Part shown: positions 6,889 through 13,926 of the stretch, piece after piece | How the letters are laid out: every line of letters begins with the position of its first letter | Position numbering within the stretch: the first letter of the stretch is position 1 | NCBI GenBank assembly: GCA_035634055.1 | Contig: DASQDR010000248.1 | Span: 1 to 19,209 of the forward strand | Source: JAICTV01 sp035634055 | Lineage (GTDB): Bacteria; Planctomycetota; Phycisphaerae; Tepidisphaerales; Tepidisphaeraceae | Reading direction: 5' to 3' | DNA: 19,209 nt | Program-made: the position numbers and the translations under genes | The notes under the pieces: generated by a model | What the model saw: the letters and a program-made list of their open reading frames with translations, nothing else | Databases searched by the model: none | Told to the model about the DNA's origin: nothing

Positions 6889-7524
6889 ATGAGCCAGATC
6901 ACTCCGCCCGCGCCGGTCCGACCCAAGATTATTAGTGGCGACACCCGCCGCGGCTCCCCGAAGGATCGCACGCCGCCGGGGCAGGTGCTGACCAGCAAGT
7001 GGCCGGTGCTGCACTACGGCAAGGTGCCGGCGGTCGACCCGACCAGCGCCAACTGGCGGCTGCGCGTGTTCGGGCTGTGCGAGCAGCCGTACGAGCTCAC
7101 TTATGCCGACATCCGCGCGCTGCCGGCCGTGGACGTGGTTTGCGACATGCACTGCGTCACGCACTGGAGCCGCTTGGACAACACCTTCACCGGCGTCCCC
7201 ACCAAGCTGCTGATCGAGCGCGCGCAGCCCAAGCCCAACGTGCGCTTCGTCATGTGCCACAGCGAGGCGGGGTTCACCGTCAACATCCCGCTGAAGGAGT
7301 TCATCGCCGACGACTGCATCCTCGCCTACCAGTGGGAGGGCAAGGAGATCGAGCCGGACCACGGCTGGCCGCTGCGCGGGCTGGTGCCGCGGCTGTACCT
7401 CTGGAAGAGCGCCAAGTGGATCCGCGGCATCGAGCTCCGCGCCACCGACGCCCCCGGCTTCTGGGAACAGAACGGCTACCACATGCACGGCGACCCGTGG
7501 AGCGAAGAGCGCTTCGGGTGGTGA
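6889..7524 (+). CDS. sulfite-oxidase-family molybdopterin oxidoreductase, cytosolic type
   Basis: 211 residues, the usual size of the short sulfite-oxidase-like family (YuiH type). The core reads LRVFGLCEQPYELTY (58-72), then DMHCVTHWSR (86-95), where C89 is the expected molybdenum-ligating Cys, then VMCHSEAGFTVNIPL (121-135) and DHGWPLRGLVPRLYLWKSAKW (157-177), the pterin-binding hallmark. Unlike MsrP/YedY there is no twin-arginine signal and no membrane helix, so it should be cytoplasmic. The physiological substrate of this subfamily is not established. No heme domain is present, so an electron partner is required; the neighbouring Cys-rich membrane protein 115 bp downstream is one candidate. 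A probable mobA-like remnant lies 2.4 kb further on. Confidence 0.9.
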   Translation: MSQITPPAPVRPKIISGDTRRGSPKDRTPPGQVLTSKWPVLHYGKVPAVDPTSANWRLRVFGLCEQPYELTYADIRALPAVDVVCDMHCVTHWSRLDNTFTGVPTKLLIERAQPKPNVRFVMCHSEAGFTVNIPLKEFIADDCILAYQWEGKEIEPDHGWPLRGLVPRLYLWKSAKWIRGIELRATDAPGFWEQNGYHMHGDPWSEERFGW

Positions 7525-7639
7525 GACGCGCTTCCGCGTGCTCCGCCCGCGGCGTGCGGCGGTGAGGCGGCGCGTGGCGGGCGCCGGTTCCGCCGTCAGG
7601 CACGCCCAGCGGTAGACAACCGCGGCGGACGGTCGCAAG

Positions 7640-8470
7640 ATGGCCGGCATGCCTTTGCCCGAAGCTCACTTCGTCCACGCGCTGTGGATCACCTTCGCCG
7701 GGAGCACGCTGCTGGCCGCGCTGCTGTCGATCCTGCCGCGCGCGGGGGCGGCCGGGCGGCGGGTCTCTGAGGCGCTCTGCTACGCGCCGCTGCTGGACGT
7801 GGTGGTCGGCTGCCTCACCATCGTGCCGTGGATCCTCGCGCTGGCGCTGGGCGGGTGGGCGGCGCTGCTCGGGGCGCTGGTCGGGCAGTTCGCCGCGCTG
7901 GGCGTCTGGTGCGCGGGGCACGAGCTGGCCTTCAACCGAACCGCGCGCGGGCCGAAGATCGTGGAGTTCCACTCGCGCATCGTCGGCGACTGGCGCAACT
8001 ACGCCGCCCTGGGCATCACCCTCGTCGCCCTGCCCATCTTCTGGTCGGTCCGCCTGATGCAGATCACGCTCGGGTGGACGCTGCCGGTGCTGCTGAACTT
8101 TCCGTCGTACAAGCAGCGCGACTGGATCAACGTCTCGCGGCACAAGTTTGACGGGTTGATCGGGCACGACCTGGTCTGGTGCCTGTACTGCGATTGGATG
8201 ACCGGCGTCTGGTCGCTGGGGTCGGAGGTGCTGCGCAACGTCGAGTCGTTCTGGTGCCCGATCCGCTATTACGACGGGAAGAAGTGCGCCAACTGCGCGG
8301 TCGATTTCCCCGACATCGACAACGGCTGGGTGCCGGCCGACGGGACCATGCCGGACGTGCTGGCCAAGATGGAGCAAATGTACGGCGACGGCCGCCGGGA
8401 ATGGTTCGGGCACCCGGCGCGGCTGACCGTGAAGGGAAAGCCGCTGACGCCGGCGGAAGCGGGCGGTTAA
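7640..8470 (+). CDS. uncharacterised membrane protein with a C-terminal cysteine cluster
   Basis: 276 residues from ATG 7640; a second ATG at 7649 is equally possible and SD evidence is weak. I do not recognise a named family. Hydrophobic stretches at about 11-32, 49-70, 72-92 and 122-152 suggest four membrane segments. The C-terminal half is soluble and polar with C181-x2-C184 (CLYCDW), C206 (ESFWCPIRYY) and C216-x2-C219 (CANC), then conserved-looking DFPDIDNGWVPADG. Five Cys in this pattern plus H168 and H176 could hold a zinc or Fe-S site. It follows the molybdoenzyme on the same strand, so an electron-transfer or anchoring role is plausible but unproven. The intrinsic terminator at 8600-8631 lies downstream. 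Confidence 0.75.
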   Translation: MAGMPLPEAHFVHALWITFAGSTLLAALLSILPRAGAAGRRVSEALCYAPLLDVVVGCLTIVPWILALALGGWAALLGALVGQFAALGVWCAGHELAFNRTARGPKIVEFHSRIVGDWRNYAALGITLVALPIFWSVRLMQITLGWTLPVLLNFPSYKQRDWINVSRHKFDGLIGHDLVWCLYCDWMTGVWSLGSEVLRNVESFWCPIRYYDGKKCANCAVDFPDIDNGWVPADGTMPDVLAKMEQMYGDGRREWFGHPARLTVKGKPLTPAEAGG

Positions 8471-8773
8471 ACGATGGCGCGACGCCTCCGCAGCGTCGAA
8501 CGGCACGTCGGGTCCGACATTGCGCCCGCGGGCGGCGCGGAACTGTCGCCATTGGCTTACCGACTTTCCCCGGGCAAGCGCGGCTTCGCATGAACAAAGA
8601 AGTGGCCGCGCCGGAATCGGCGCGGCCACTTGCCTTTGTCCTTTGCGCTGCGACACACGGCGCATCGAGCGGCGGAATAACGGGGAAACCGGTCGTTCCT
8701 TGCGCTCCCGTCGTTAACGTGGCCGCGTGCGTAAGTCCGCGGTCTGCGAGCGCACGCACATTCCCGTTCCGCA
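8471..8773. other. convergent intergenic region, no gene seen
   Basis: The 303 bp between the membrane protein and the convergent SnoaL-like gene hold the 8600-8631 terminator. Between it and 8773 there are imperfect palindromes (for example GTGCGT/ACGCAC arms near 8730-8760) that could form a structured 3' end for the minus-strand gene. No coding frame or RNA gene was recognised. Confidence 0.45.
8600..8640. terminator. bidirectional intrinsic terminator
   Basis: A perfect 14-bp stem AAGTGGCCGCGCCG (8600-8613), GAAT loop, and its complement (8618-8631), followed on the plus strand by GCCTTTGTCCTTT and on the minus strand by CTTTGTTC. It lies between converging genes and can serve both, although neither tract is a pure T-run. 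Confidence 0.75.
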
Positions 8774-9220
8774 TTACTTCTGCGCCGCGCCGGTGTCGTA
8801 GTAGAACTTTTCATGCGCGATCTTCCCGTCGCGCCAGGTCTGCACGGCCACCTGGTCGCTGCGGTAGGTCTTGCCGTCGGCGCCGACGAACTCCAGCGTC
8901 GACTGCACCGTCGTCTTGCCGCGCTCGGCGTCCACGGCAACGGCGGCCACGTCGAACGCCTTGAACGCCTTCACGCCGGCGAGGAACTGCTTCTCGCGCT
9001 CGACATTGGCGCCGAGGCCGACGGTCGGGGCGTTGTTGTTCTCCTGCATCACCGTGTCGTCAGCATAGAACTCGACCATGGCGTCGAGGATCCGCCCCTG
9101 GCGGATGTAGTCGAGCAGGTCGTTCACGCGGGCGGACAGCCGCTCGGCGGCGCAGCAGGCGGCGGCGGCGTTGGCGGACGTGCGGGCGGGGGTGGACGGG
9201 TTCAGGGTGGCGGTGCTCAC
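8774..9220 (-). CDS. SnoaL-like / NTF2-fold protein
   Basis: 148 residues starting at GTG 9220, fixed by AAGGAG eight bases upstream. After a variable Ala-rich N-terminus (about 1-25), the body is an NTF2-like cone: LLDYIRQGRILDAMVEFYADDTVMQEN (about 35-61), then strands with STLEFVGADGKTYRSDQVAVQTWRDGKIAHEKFYYD. This is typical of SnoaL-like polyketide-cyclase relatives, which bind small hydrophobic molecules; most single-domain members have no known reaction. It is divergent from marR with shared operators, so MarR probably controls it. That would fit a detoxification or ligand-handling role induced by a small aromatic or oxidant, which is inference. Confidence 0.85.
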   Translation of the reverse strand: MSTATLNPSTPARTSANAAAACCAAERLSARVNDLLDYIRQGRILDAMVEFYADDTVMQENNNAPTVGLGANVEREKQFLAGVKAFKAFDVAAVAVDAERGKTTVQSTLEFVGADGKTYRSDQVAVQTWRDGKIAHEKFYYDTGAAQK

Positions 9221-9269
9221 GGCAGATCTCCTTCGCTTGTCTTAAGGACCATTTCGATCAACCGGCATC

Positions 9270-9287
9270 GCGTCCCACGCGGGACGC
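9270..9287. repeat. hairpin in the SnoaL-gene leader
   Basis: GCGTCCC-ACGC-GGGACGC, 7-bp perfect arms, inside the predicted 80-nt leader of the minus-strand transcript, about 50 nt before its GTG. It may stabilise the leader. Confidence 0.5.
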
Positions 9288-9293
9288 CAATTG

Positions 9294-9307
9294 GTTGTCG
9301 ATGCAAC
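9294..9307. promoter_or_regulatory. MarR-type operator A
   Basis: GTTG-TCGATG-CAAC, overlapping the predicted start site of the SnoaL transcript. Its centre is exactly 30 bp from that of operator B, about three helical turns, so two dimers would sit on the same face of the DNA. Confidence 0.55.
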
Positions 9308-9330
9308 TACTTTATCTCAAGTAGTTGCAT
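9301..9330. repeat. perfect 30-bp inverted repeat between marR and SnoaL genes
   Basis: ATGCAACTAC (9301-9310), a 10-base spacer TTTATCTCAA, then GTAGTTGCAT (9321-9330). The arms are the inner halves of operators A and B, so the palindrome arises from two sites facing each other. Confidence 0.85.
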
Positions 9331-9336
9331 TGTCAA
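9309..9336 (-). promoter_or_regulatory. promoter of the SnoaL-like gene
   Basis: On the minus strand a perfect TTGACA (9336-9331), 16 bp, then TAAAGT (9314-9309). The start site would be near 9302, giving a leader of about 80 nt. The -35 box lies within operator B. Confidence 0.6.
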
Positions 9337-9339
9337 CTA
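9322..9339. promoter_or_regulatory. MarR-type operator B
   Basis: TAGTTG-CATTGT-CAACTA, an 18-bp site with perfect 6-bp arms, the usual size of a MarR-dimer site. It covers the -35 boxes of both divergent promoters, so one bound dimer could silence both genes. Confidence 0.6.
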
Positions 9340-9353
9340 TATCGCGATAGAAT
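9325..9353 (+). promoter_or_regulatory. promoter of marR, leaderless arrangement
   Basis: TTGCAT (9325-9330), exactly 17 bp, TAGAAT (9348-9353), then 9 nt to the ATG at 9363 with no SD sequence. The transcript should begin 0 to 3 nt before the start codon. Confidence 0.65.
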
Positions 9354-9362
9354 TTCCCCGAC

Positions 9363-9890
9363 ATGGGTAAGAACTCCGCGGCCGACAACGAGTTAGCGCA
9401 CGAGGCGTGGGCCCTGCTCTTGAACGTGCAGGCGCGGCTGGTGCGGGCGATGGACGAGGCGGCGGCGCGCGACGGGCTGCTCCCGCTGGAGTGGTACGAC
9501 GTGCTGCTGGCCCTCTACCGCGCCCCGGGGCGGCGGCTGCGGCTGAGCGAGCTGGCGGAGCGCATCGTCTTCAGCCGCAGCGGGCTGACGCGCCTGGTGG
9601 ACCGCATCGAGGAGAAGGGCTACCTCCGCCGCGAGCGCTGCGAGGCCGACCGCCGCGGCGCCTTCGCCGTACTCACCGACGCCGGGCGCGAGGCGATGAA
9701 GCGCACCTGGCCCGGGTACAAGCGCGAGATCGAGCGGCGATTCGCCGATCACCTGACGCCGCAGCAGGCGCGGGCGATGCGCGACGGCTTGCTCAGCGTG
9801 CTGACCGCCAACGGCGGCGCGTTGGAAATCGCGGCGGAGTCCGAGCCGGTGCAGTTGACCATCGGCGCCAAGCCGCGCGGCAAGAGGTGA
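9363..9890 (+). CDS. MarR-family transcriptional regulator
   Basis: 175 residues, normal MarR size. An N-terminal dimerisation helix (about 10-40) is followed by the winged helix: LRLSELAERIVFSRSGLTRLVDRIEEKGYLRRE (about 60-92) with recognition helix SRSGLTRLVDRI, then the wing CEADRRGAFAVLTDAGREAM (about 93-112), whose D-R-R pattern is the family signature. The C-terminal helices complete the dimer. It binds palindromic DNA and is released by small phenolic or oxidant ligands in most relatives. No redox-type Cys near the N-terminus is evident, which argues against an OhrR-type mechanism. It is divergent from the SnoaL-like gene, and two matched palindromes cover both promoters, which strongly suggests autorepression. 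Confidence 0.92.
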   Translation: MGKNSAADNELAHEAWALLLNVQARLVRAMDEAAARDGLLPLEWYDVLLALYRAPGRRLRLSELAERIVFSRSGLTRLVDRIEEKGYLRRERCEADRRGAFAVLTDAGREAMKRTWPGYKREIERRFADHLTPQQARAMRDGLLSVLTANGGALEIAAESEPVQLTIGAKPRGKR

Positions 9891-9929
9891 TCGTGCACAA
9901 CGACCGTTCGGGGGTGACGGATTCCGAGC

Positions 9930-10086
9930 GTGACGCTCGCCGTGCTGGCCGGCGGCGCGGGGTCGCGCATGGGCGTGGCGAAGGCGTCCCCACTTTCTCC
10001 TGCTCGAGGCGCCGCCGCACTGGGCAGGCGAGGTTTGGACGAACCTGAACGACCGGGAAGATCTCCGGCGCTTCCGCCCGGCTTAG
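9930..10086 (+). pseudogene. remnant of a MobA-like nucleotidyltransferase, internal deletion and frameshift
   Basis: From GTG 9930 the frame reads VTLAVLAGGAGSRMGVAKA, the nucleotide-binding start of molybdenum-cofactor guanylyltransferases and related NTP-transferases (LAGGxGSRMGxxKA). About 60 bases on, in the +1 frame, 9988-10086 reads PHFLLLEAPPHWAG followed by EVWTNLNDREDLRRF and a TAG stop, resembling the C-terminal end of the same family (N-x-N-x-x-E/D-DL). Intact proteins are about 190-220 residues; only about 52 codons remain in two frames, so roughly three quarters has been lost with a frameshift near 9985. This rests on recognition by eye, not alignment. A molybdoenzyme gene lies 2.4 kb upstream. 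Confidence 0.5.
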
Positions 10087-10094
10087 CCCGGTAT

Positions 10095-10113
10095 GGCCTT
10101 TGCATCGAAGGCC
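10095..10113 (+). promoter_or_regulatory. hairpin over the SD of the DUF6766 gene
   Basis: GGCCTT-TGCATCG-AAGGCC forms a perfect 6-bp stem. The GAAGG Shine-Dalgarno sequence (10107-10111), six bases before ATG 10118, lies partly in its 3' arm, so folding would limit translation. Confidence 0.45.
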
Positions 10114-10117
10114 CTGC

Positions 10118-10834
10118 ATGAGCAATGCAGTTTCCGCTCCCTATCGCGGCGCAGCAGCGCGCCGGCAAGGTTCGGCGCTGGCCCGCGTGCTGTACGAGAA
10201 CGGGTTGTCCATCGTCCTGATGCTCGCGTTTCTCGGCCTGCTGTGGGCGCAGAGTTGGAGCGGGTGGAAGACGTACAACCAGGAGCAGGCCGAGCGCTCG
10301 CAGCCGGCGGTCGGCTACCTCGCGTACTTCACCACGGGGCACTTCGTCGAAGCGACGGCGGAGAACTGGGAGAGCGAGTTCTTGCAGATGGCGGCGTTCG
10401 TCTGGCTCACCGTCTTCCTGCGGCAGAAGGGATCGCCGGAGAGCAAGAACGTCGTCGGCGAGGACGAGCCGCAGGACCGCGAGCCGGACCCGAGCCGCCC
10501 CGGCGCGCCCTGGCCGGTGCGGCGCGGCGGCTTCGTGCTCTGGCTCTACTCAAATTCGTTGACGCTCGCCTTCCTGCTGATGTTCCTCATCGCCTTCTTC
10601 ATCCACGCCGCCGGGGGCGCGCGCGAGTACTCGGAGGAGCAGGCGGCGCACGGTCAGCCGCAGGTGACGATGATGCAGTTCATGGGGACCAGCGAGTTCT
10701 GGTTCCAGTCGATGCAGAACTGGCAGAGCGAGTTCCTAGCCATCGCGATGATGGTGATCCTGTCGGTCTTCCTCCGGCAGAAGGGCTCGGCCGAGAGCAA
10801 GCCGGTGGACGCGCGGCACTCGGAGCAGGAGTAG
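10118..10834 (+). CDS. DUF6766-type membrane protein with internal duplication
   Basis: 238 residues from ATG 10118, chosen because GAAGG lies six bases upstream; a TTG at 10100 in the same frame is less likely. Two halves repeat: residues about 24-110 (YENGLSIVLMLAFLGLLWAQ, then ENWESEFLQ, then VFLRQKGSPESK) and about 144-228 (YSNSLTLAFLLMFLIAFFIH, then QNWQSEFLA, then VFLRQKGSAESK). Each half has two hydrophobic helices, so four in total (about 31-46, 90-101, 148-164, 204-219), joined by an acidic Pro-rich linker (about 112-137). I recognise the pattern as that of the DUF6766 proteins; no function is established. It stands alone between the mobA-like remnant and the convergent VIT-VWA operon. 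Confidence 0.8.
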   Translation: MSNAVSAPYRGAAARRQGSALARVLYENGLSIVLMLAFLGLLWAQSWSGWKTYNQEQAERSQPAVGYLAYFTTGHFVEATAENWESEFLQMAAFVWLTVFLRQKGSPESKNVVGEDEPQDREPDPSRPGAPWPVRRGGFVLWLYSNSLTLAFLLMFLIAFFIHAAGGAREYSEEQAAHGQPQVTMMQFMGTSEFWFQSMQNWQSEFLAIAMMVILSVFLRQKGSAESKPVDARHSEQE

Positions 10835-10900
10835 CGCCTAGCGCCGTCTCCCGCCGGTTCTGCCGGACGAGGGGAGGACTGTGGAGCTTTGAGACAACCG

Positions 10901-10929
10901 CTTCGTGCTCTTCGTGACTTGGTGGTTAA
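10901..10929. repeat. TTCGTG-type short degenerate tandem repeat
   Basis: Three imperfect units of about nine bases (CTTCGTGCT, CTTCGTGAC, TTGGTGGTT) in the convergent gap between the DUF6766 gene and the VIT-VWA gene. Similar ACGAAG/CTTCGTG strings recur in intergenic DNA of several phyla in my recollection; not verified here. Confidence 0.4.
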
Positions 10930-10942
10930 TTCGACTTTCGGC

Positions 10943-13336
10943 TTACTGCGGCCCTTCCGGCACGGTCGTCTCGTAGCGGACGCCCGCCGGCATGGGGACG
11001 GGGACGGCGACGGTGGTGCCGTGCTCGCCGGCGGTGCGGACGGAGGAATCGATGGCGACGAAGCTCGTGTAGGCGCTCATCAGGCCGTACTCCAGCGCGG
11101 TCGCCTTGATCCCGCCGGCCAGATCGACGGTCGCGTCGTAGGTGGCGCGGTCGCCCAGCTCGCTGATCTTGGCGCGGGCCCAGACCGGGGCGATGCCCTT
11201 GTGCTGGTTGGCGGCGTCGGAGGCGTTGACGTTCACGGTCATCTCGCGCGCTTCGCCGCCGACGTTGCCCTTGACCTTCACCGTCGCCGCCTCGGGGCTG
11301 CCGCTGTACCGGCCGGTGATGACGACCGGGCGGCCGACGAACAGGTCCGGCAGCTTGCTCGGGTAAACGTCGCTCACTTGCATCGAGCCGAAGTCGAGGC
11401 TGATGTCCGTCAGGGCGGGGTGGCTGATGCGCTGGAAATAGTCTTCCATCACCTTGCCGCCGTCGGCGTTGAGGCTCAGGTAAGTGGCGCACCCCTGGCC
11501 CATCCTGGCCATGTGGTCCAGCAGGAAGCGGTTGACGGACGACCCGACGCCAAAGCTGAAGATGCGCGTCGGCCCGAGCAGGTTGTGAACTTCTTTGAGG
11601 ATCTCGCTCTCGTTGCCGATGTAACCGTCGGTGAGGAAGGCGACGAAGCGCAGGCGGTCCGGCTCCGGCGTGACCTGGAGCGACTTGCGGATCCCGTCGA
11701 TCATCATCGTCCCGCCGCCCGCCTCCATGGATTGGATGTACTTCAGCGCCGCCTTCACGTTCTTCGCATTGGCGGGGACGCTGCTCGGGGCCATCTGCTC
11801 GGCGCTGCCGGCGAAGCGGATGACGTTGAAGGTGTCGTCCTCGCGCATGTTCTTCAGCGCGTAGGTGACGGCCGCCTTCGCCTGCTCGATCGGCTTGCCG
11901 CTCATCGAGCCGGAGACGTCGAGGGTGAAGATGAGCTCCAGCGGCTTGCGCGGCAGGTCCTGGAGCGATTCGGGCGGGAAGAGCATCAGCGTGAAGTAGC
12001 CGCCGTCCTTGCCACCCTCGCCGTTCTTGTCGTCCTTCTGCGCCATCAGCGCCGACTTCACCGTCTTGCCCGCCACCTTGTAGCGCAGCACGAAGTCCTT
12101 GTTGGGGATCTGGTCGCCCGAGGCGAGCTTCACCTGCGCCTTGCTCTCGCCGGGCTGCTGGAGCTCGACCTTGTGGTTGACGCTCTTGATCTCCTCGACC
12201 CTCACGCCCGCGTCGATCTCCAGCGCCAGCGAGATATCGTGACCGCTGCGCTCGTTGGGGCGGAGGTACGGCACCTCGGTCGGCTGCCCGGTGCTGCCGG
12301 CGCTCGCCGCGTCGCGCGGGCGGGCGCCGATGCCGTCGGTGGAGCCGGGCGGGTTGAACCGCGGGCCGACCACCATCGGGAAGTGGTACTCGTACCAGCC
12401 GTCGGCGTATTCCAGCGTGTGGAAGTACTTGATGTTCACGTCGATCTGCTTGCCCGGCTCGATGTTGGCCACCGATTGCGTGAAAATGTTGGGCCGCTCC
12501 TGCTGGAGCAGCGAGGCGACGTGCCCCTGCCGCTTGGCCGCCTCGTAGATCTGCCGCGCCTGCTCGCGCTCGCGGATGATCCCGCGAATCTTGCGCTCGC
12601 CGATGGTCATGACGAATTCGTTCACCGCCGCGTTGCTCGGCAGCGGGAAGACGTAGATTGCCTCGATCTTCTCGGCGTAGGGGTTGTGGTACTGCTGGGT
12701 GACGTCCACCGTGGCGACGTAGCCGGCGATGGCCGCCTTCACGTCGGTGTGCTTGAGCGGGACGGGGACGAGCTTGTCCGGCAGGCGGGCGACGAGCTGC
12801 CCGGTGCCCGGGATCATCTCCTCAGTGATGTCGGGAGCGATCGCGGGCGCCTGACCCGACTGCACTTGAGCCTGGCGCGGCCGCGCCGGCGCGCTGGTGG
12901 GGGCGTGGGCGCCGCGGAGGCCGGTGGTGCTTGAACCGGTCGCACGCGAGCTGGTGACGGTCGAGCCGGGCGCCTGCGCCGCCGCTGGCCGCTGACCGGG
13001 CGAGGGGTTCTTCTCGATTACCCAGAGTTCTTCGTCCGTTGCCAAGGCAAAATCCATGGCATCGGAAGGCGCTGCGCCGGCCGCGGAGCTTCCGGCGCCG
13101 CCGATCCCGCCCCCGGCTCTGCCGAAGCCGCTCCCGCCGCCACCCGCGCCGGTGGCGACGCTACCGCCGGCGATCGCGCCCGCGCCGCTGCTGGCGGTGG
13201 GCGCGGCCCGCATCGAGCCGGTCTCCCGCGGGCCCAGTTGCGACTTCTCTCCGCTCGAGCATCCGAGCATGACAGCGAAGCCGACGAATGCGGCGGCGAT
13301 CGAGACCAGAAACACGCGAACGAGCAGGCGGTTCAT
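10943..13336 (-). CDS. VIT + VWA domain lipoprotein
   Basis: 797 residues from ATG 13336. That start is fixed by AAGGAG seven bases upstream and by its ATGA overlap with the preceding gene; the open frame reaching GTG-like codons further up is discarded. Residues 1-25 are a signal peptide ending in MLGC, a plausible lipobox with C26 lipidated. A Gly/Ala/Pro-rich low-complexity linker runs to about 165. The VIT domain (about 170-320) contains the typical VTQQYHNPY and YVFPLPSNAAVNEF. The VWA domain (about 463-640) has a full MIDAS: D473-x-S475-x-S477 (DVSGSMSG), T543 and D570 (LTDGYIG). The rest is beta-rich. Such proteins are inter-alpha-trypsin-inhibitor-like adhesion or scaffolding proteins that bind partners through a metal ion. 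Last gene of the dockerin/cohesin-like operon. Confidence 0.92.
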   Translation of the reverse strand: MNRLLVRVFLVSIAAAFVGFAVMLGCSSGEKSQLGPRETGSMRAAPTASSGAGAIAGGSVATGAGGGGSGFGRAGGGIGGAGSSAAGAAPSDAMDFALATDEELWVIEKNPSPGQRPAAAQAPGSTVTSSRATGSSTTGLRGAHAPTSAPARPRQAQVQSGQAPAIAPDITEEMIPGTGQLVARLPDKLVPVPLKHTDVKAAIAGYVATVDVTQQYHNPYAEKIEAIYVFPLPSNAAVNEFVMTIGERKIRGIIREREQARQIYEAAKRQGHVASLLQQERPNIFTQSVANIEPGKQIDVNIKYFHTLEYADGWYEYHFPMVVGPRFNPPGSTDGIGARPRDAASAGSTGQPTEVPYLRPNERSGHDISLALEIDAGVRVEEIKSVNHKVELQQPGESKAQVKLASGDQIPNKDFVLRYKVAGKTVKSALMAQKDDKNGEGGKDGGYFTLMLFPPESLQDLPRKPLELIFTLDVSGSMSGKPIEQAKAAVTYALKNMREDDTFNVIRFAGSAEQMAPSSVPANAKNVKAALKYIQSMEAGGGTMMIDGIRKSLQVTPEPDRLRFVAFLTDGYIGNESEILKEVHNLLGPTRIFSFGVGSSVNRFLLDHMARMGQGCATYLSLNADGGKVMEDYFQRISHPALTDISLDFGSMQVSDVYPSKLPDLFVGRPVVITGRYSGSPEAATVKVKGNVGGEAREMTVNVNASDAANQHKGIAPVWARAKISELGDRATYDATVDLAGGIKATALEYGLMSAYTSFVAIDSSVRTAGEHGTTVAVPVPMPAGVRYETTVPEGPQ

Positions 13337-13926
13337 CGGGACGCTCCTTCCGACGCGAGCGACGCGGTCGCGGACGGGAGGGTGGTCCCCTGCGCGTCCG
13401 ACGCGACGATTACTTTGACGCTCCACTGCGGCAGCGGTTCCGCCGCCGATCCTTGAATCTGCACGTGCAGCCGCGCGACGCGCGTCTCACCCCTGGGCAG
13501 GTCGGCCGCGGTGTTGAACGCCGCGAGGATCACGCGGCTGTTGCGCAGGGCGGCGGGGTCGTAAAACGGCGGCTGCTTGAAGGCGGCGTGATCGCCCCCC
13601 TCGATGCCGACCAGCGCGACCGACGCGGGGGCAACGAATTCGAGTTGATAGGCCGCCAGCGGCTGGCCCTTCGGGTCCAGCCGCACGTCCACGGTGGCGA
13701 AGCGCACCGGCCGCGACGTCGCCTCGCCGAGTTGGGACGCCGGCTGAAGGTCTAATGGCGCCGCGGCCAGCAGCGGCAACAGGGGGAGCAGGATCGCCAA
13801 TCCCACCACGTGGCCGGGGCGCCCGGCGCGAGCGGTCTTGCGGACGGACGGCGCGAAGAAGCGGCCGGTCGCCGCGAGTGCTGGGGCAAGCTGCCCAAGC
13901 CACGGGTGCGGGCGTCGCGTCGTCAT
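13333..13926 (-). CDS. membrane-anchored cohesin-like protein
   Basis: 197 residues. After a basic N-terminal region, a hydrophobic segment at about 38-56 acts as signal anchor or signal peptide. The remainder (about 72-190) reads as a cohesin-like beta sandwich: ATVDVRLDPKGQPLAAYQLEF (77-97), GIEGGDHAAF (107-116), PPFYDP (119-124), RVILAAFNTAADLP (131-144), then RVARLHVQIQ (149-158). Cohesins bind dockerin modules, and the preceding gene encodes a dockerin, so the pair could interact outside the cell. The similarity is by pattern only; an unrelated Ig-like or CBM fold is possible. It has ATGA overlaps with both neighbours (13923-13926 and 13333-13336) and GGGGGA before its ATG, so the three proteins are probably made together. 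Confidence 0.7.
   Translation of the reverse strand: MTTRRPHPWLGQLAPALAATGRFFAPSVRKTARAGRPGHVVGLAILLPLLPLLAAAPLDLQPASQLGEATSRPVRFATVDVRLDPKGQPLAAYQLEFVAPASVALVGIEGGDHAAFKQPPFYDPAALRNSRVILAAFNTAADLPRGETRVARLHVQIQGSAAEPLPQWSVKVIVASDAQGTTLPSATASLASEGASR

Noticed and set aside
5750..6892. 380-codon plus-strand frame
   Set aside because: Lies antisense to the GT39 gene and consists of Arg/Gln/Gly repeats.
9930..10121. 63-codon frame as an intact small gene
   Set aside because: Only its first 19 residues look like a protein family; the rest is out-of-frame translation of the mobA-like C-terminus, so a pseudogene is the better reading.
10889..12934. 681-codon plus-strand frame
   Set aside because: Antisense shadow of the VIT-VWA gene; low-complexity His/Arg/Asp/Val content and no recognisable fold.
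13337..13426. N-terminal extension of the VIT-VWA protein by 30 codons
   Set aside because: It would bury the signal peptide and lipobox; AAGGAG and the ATGA overlap point to ATG 13336.
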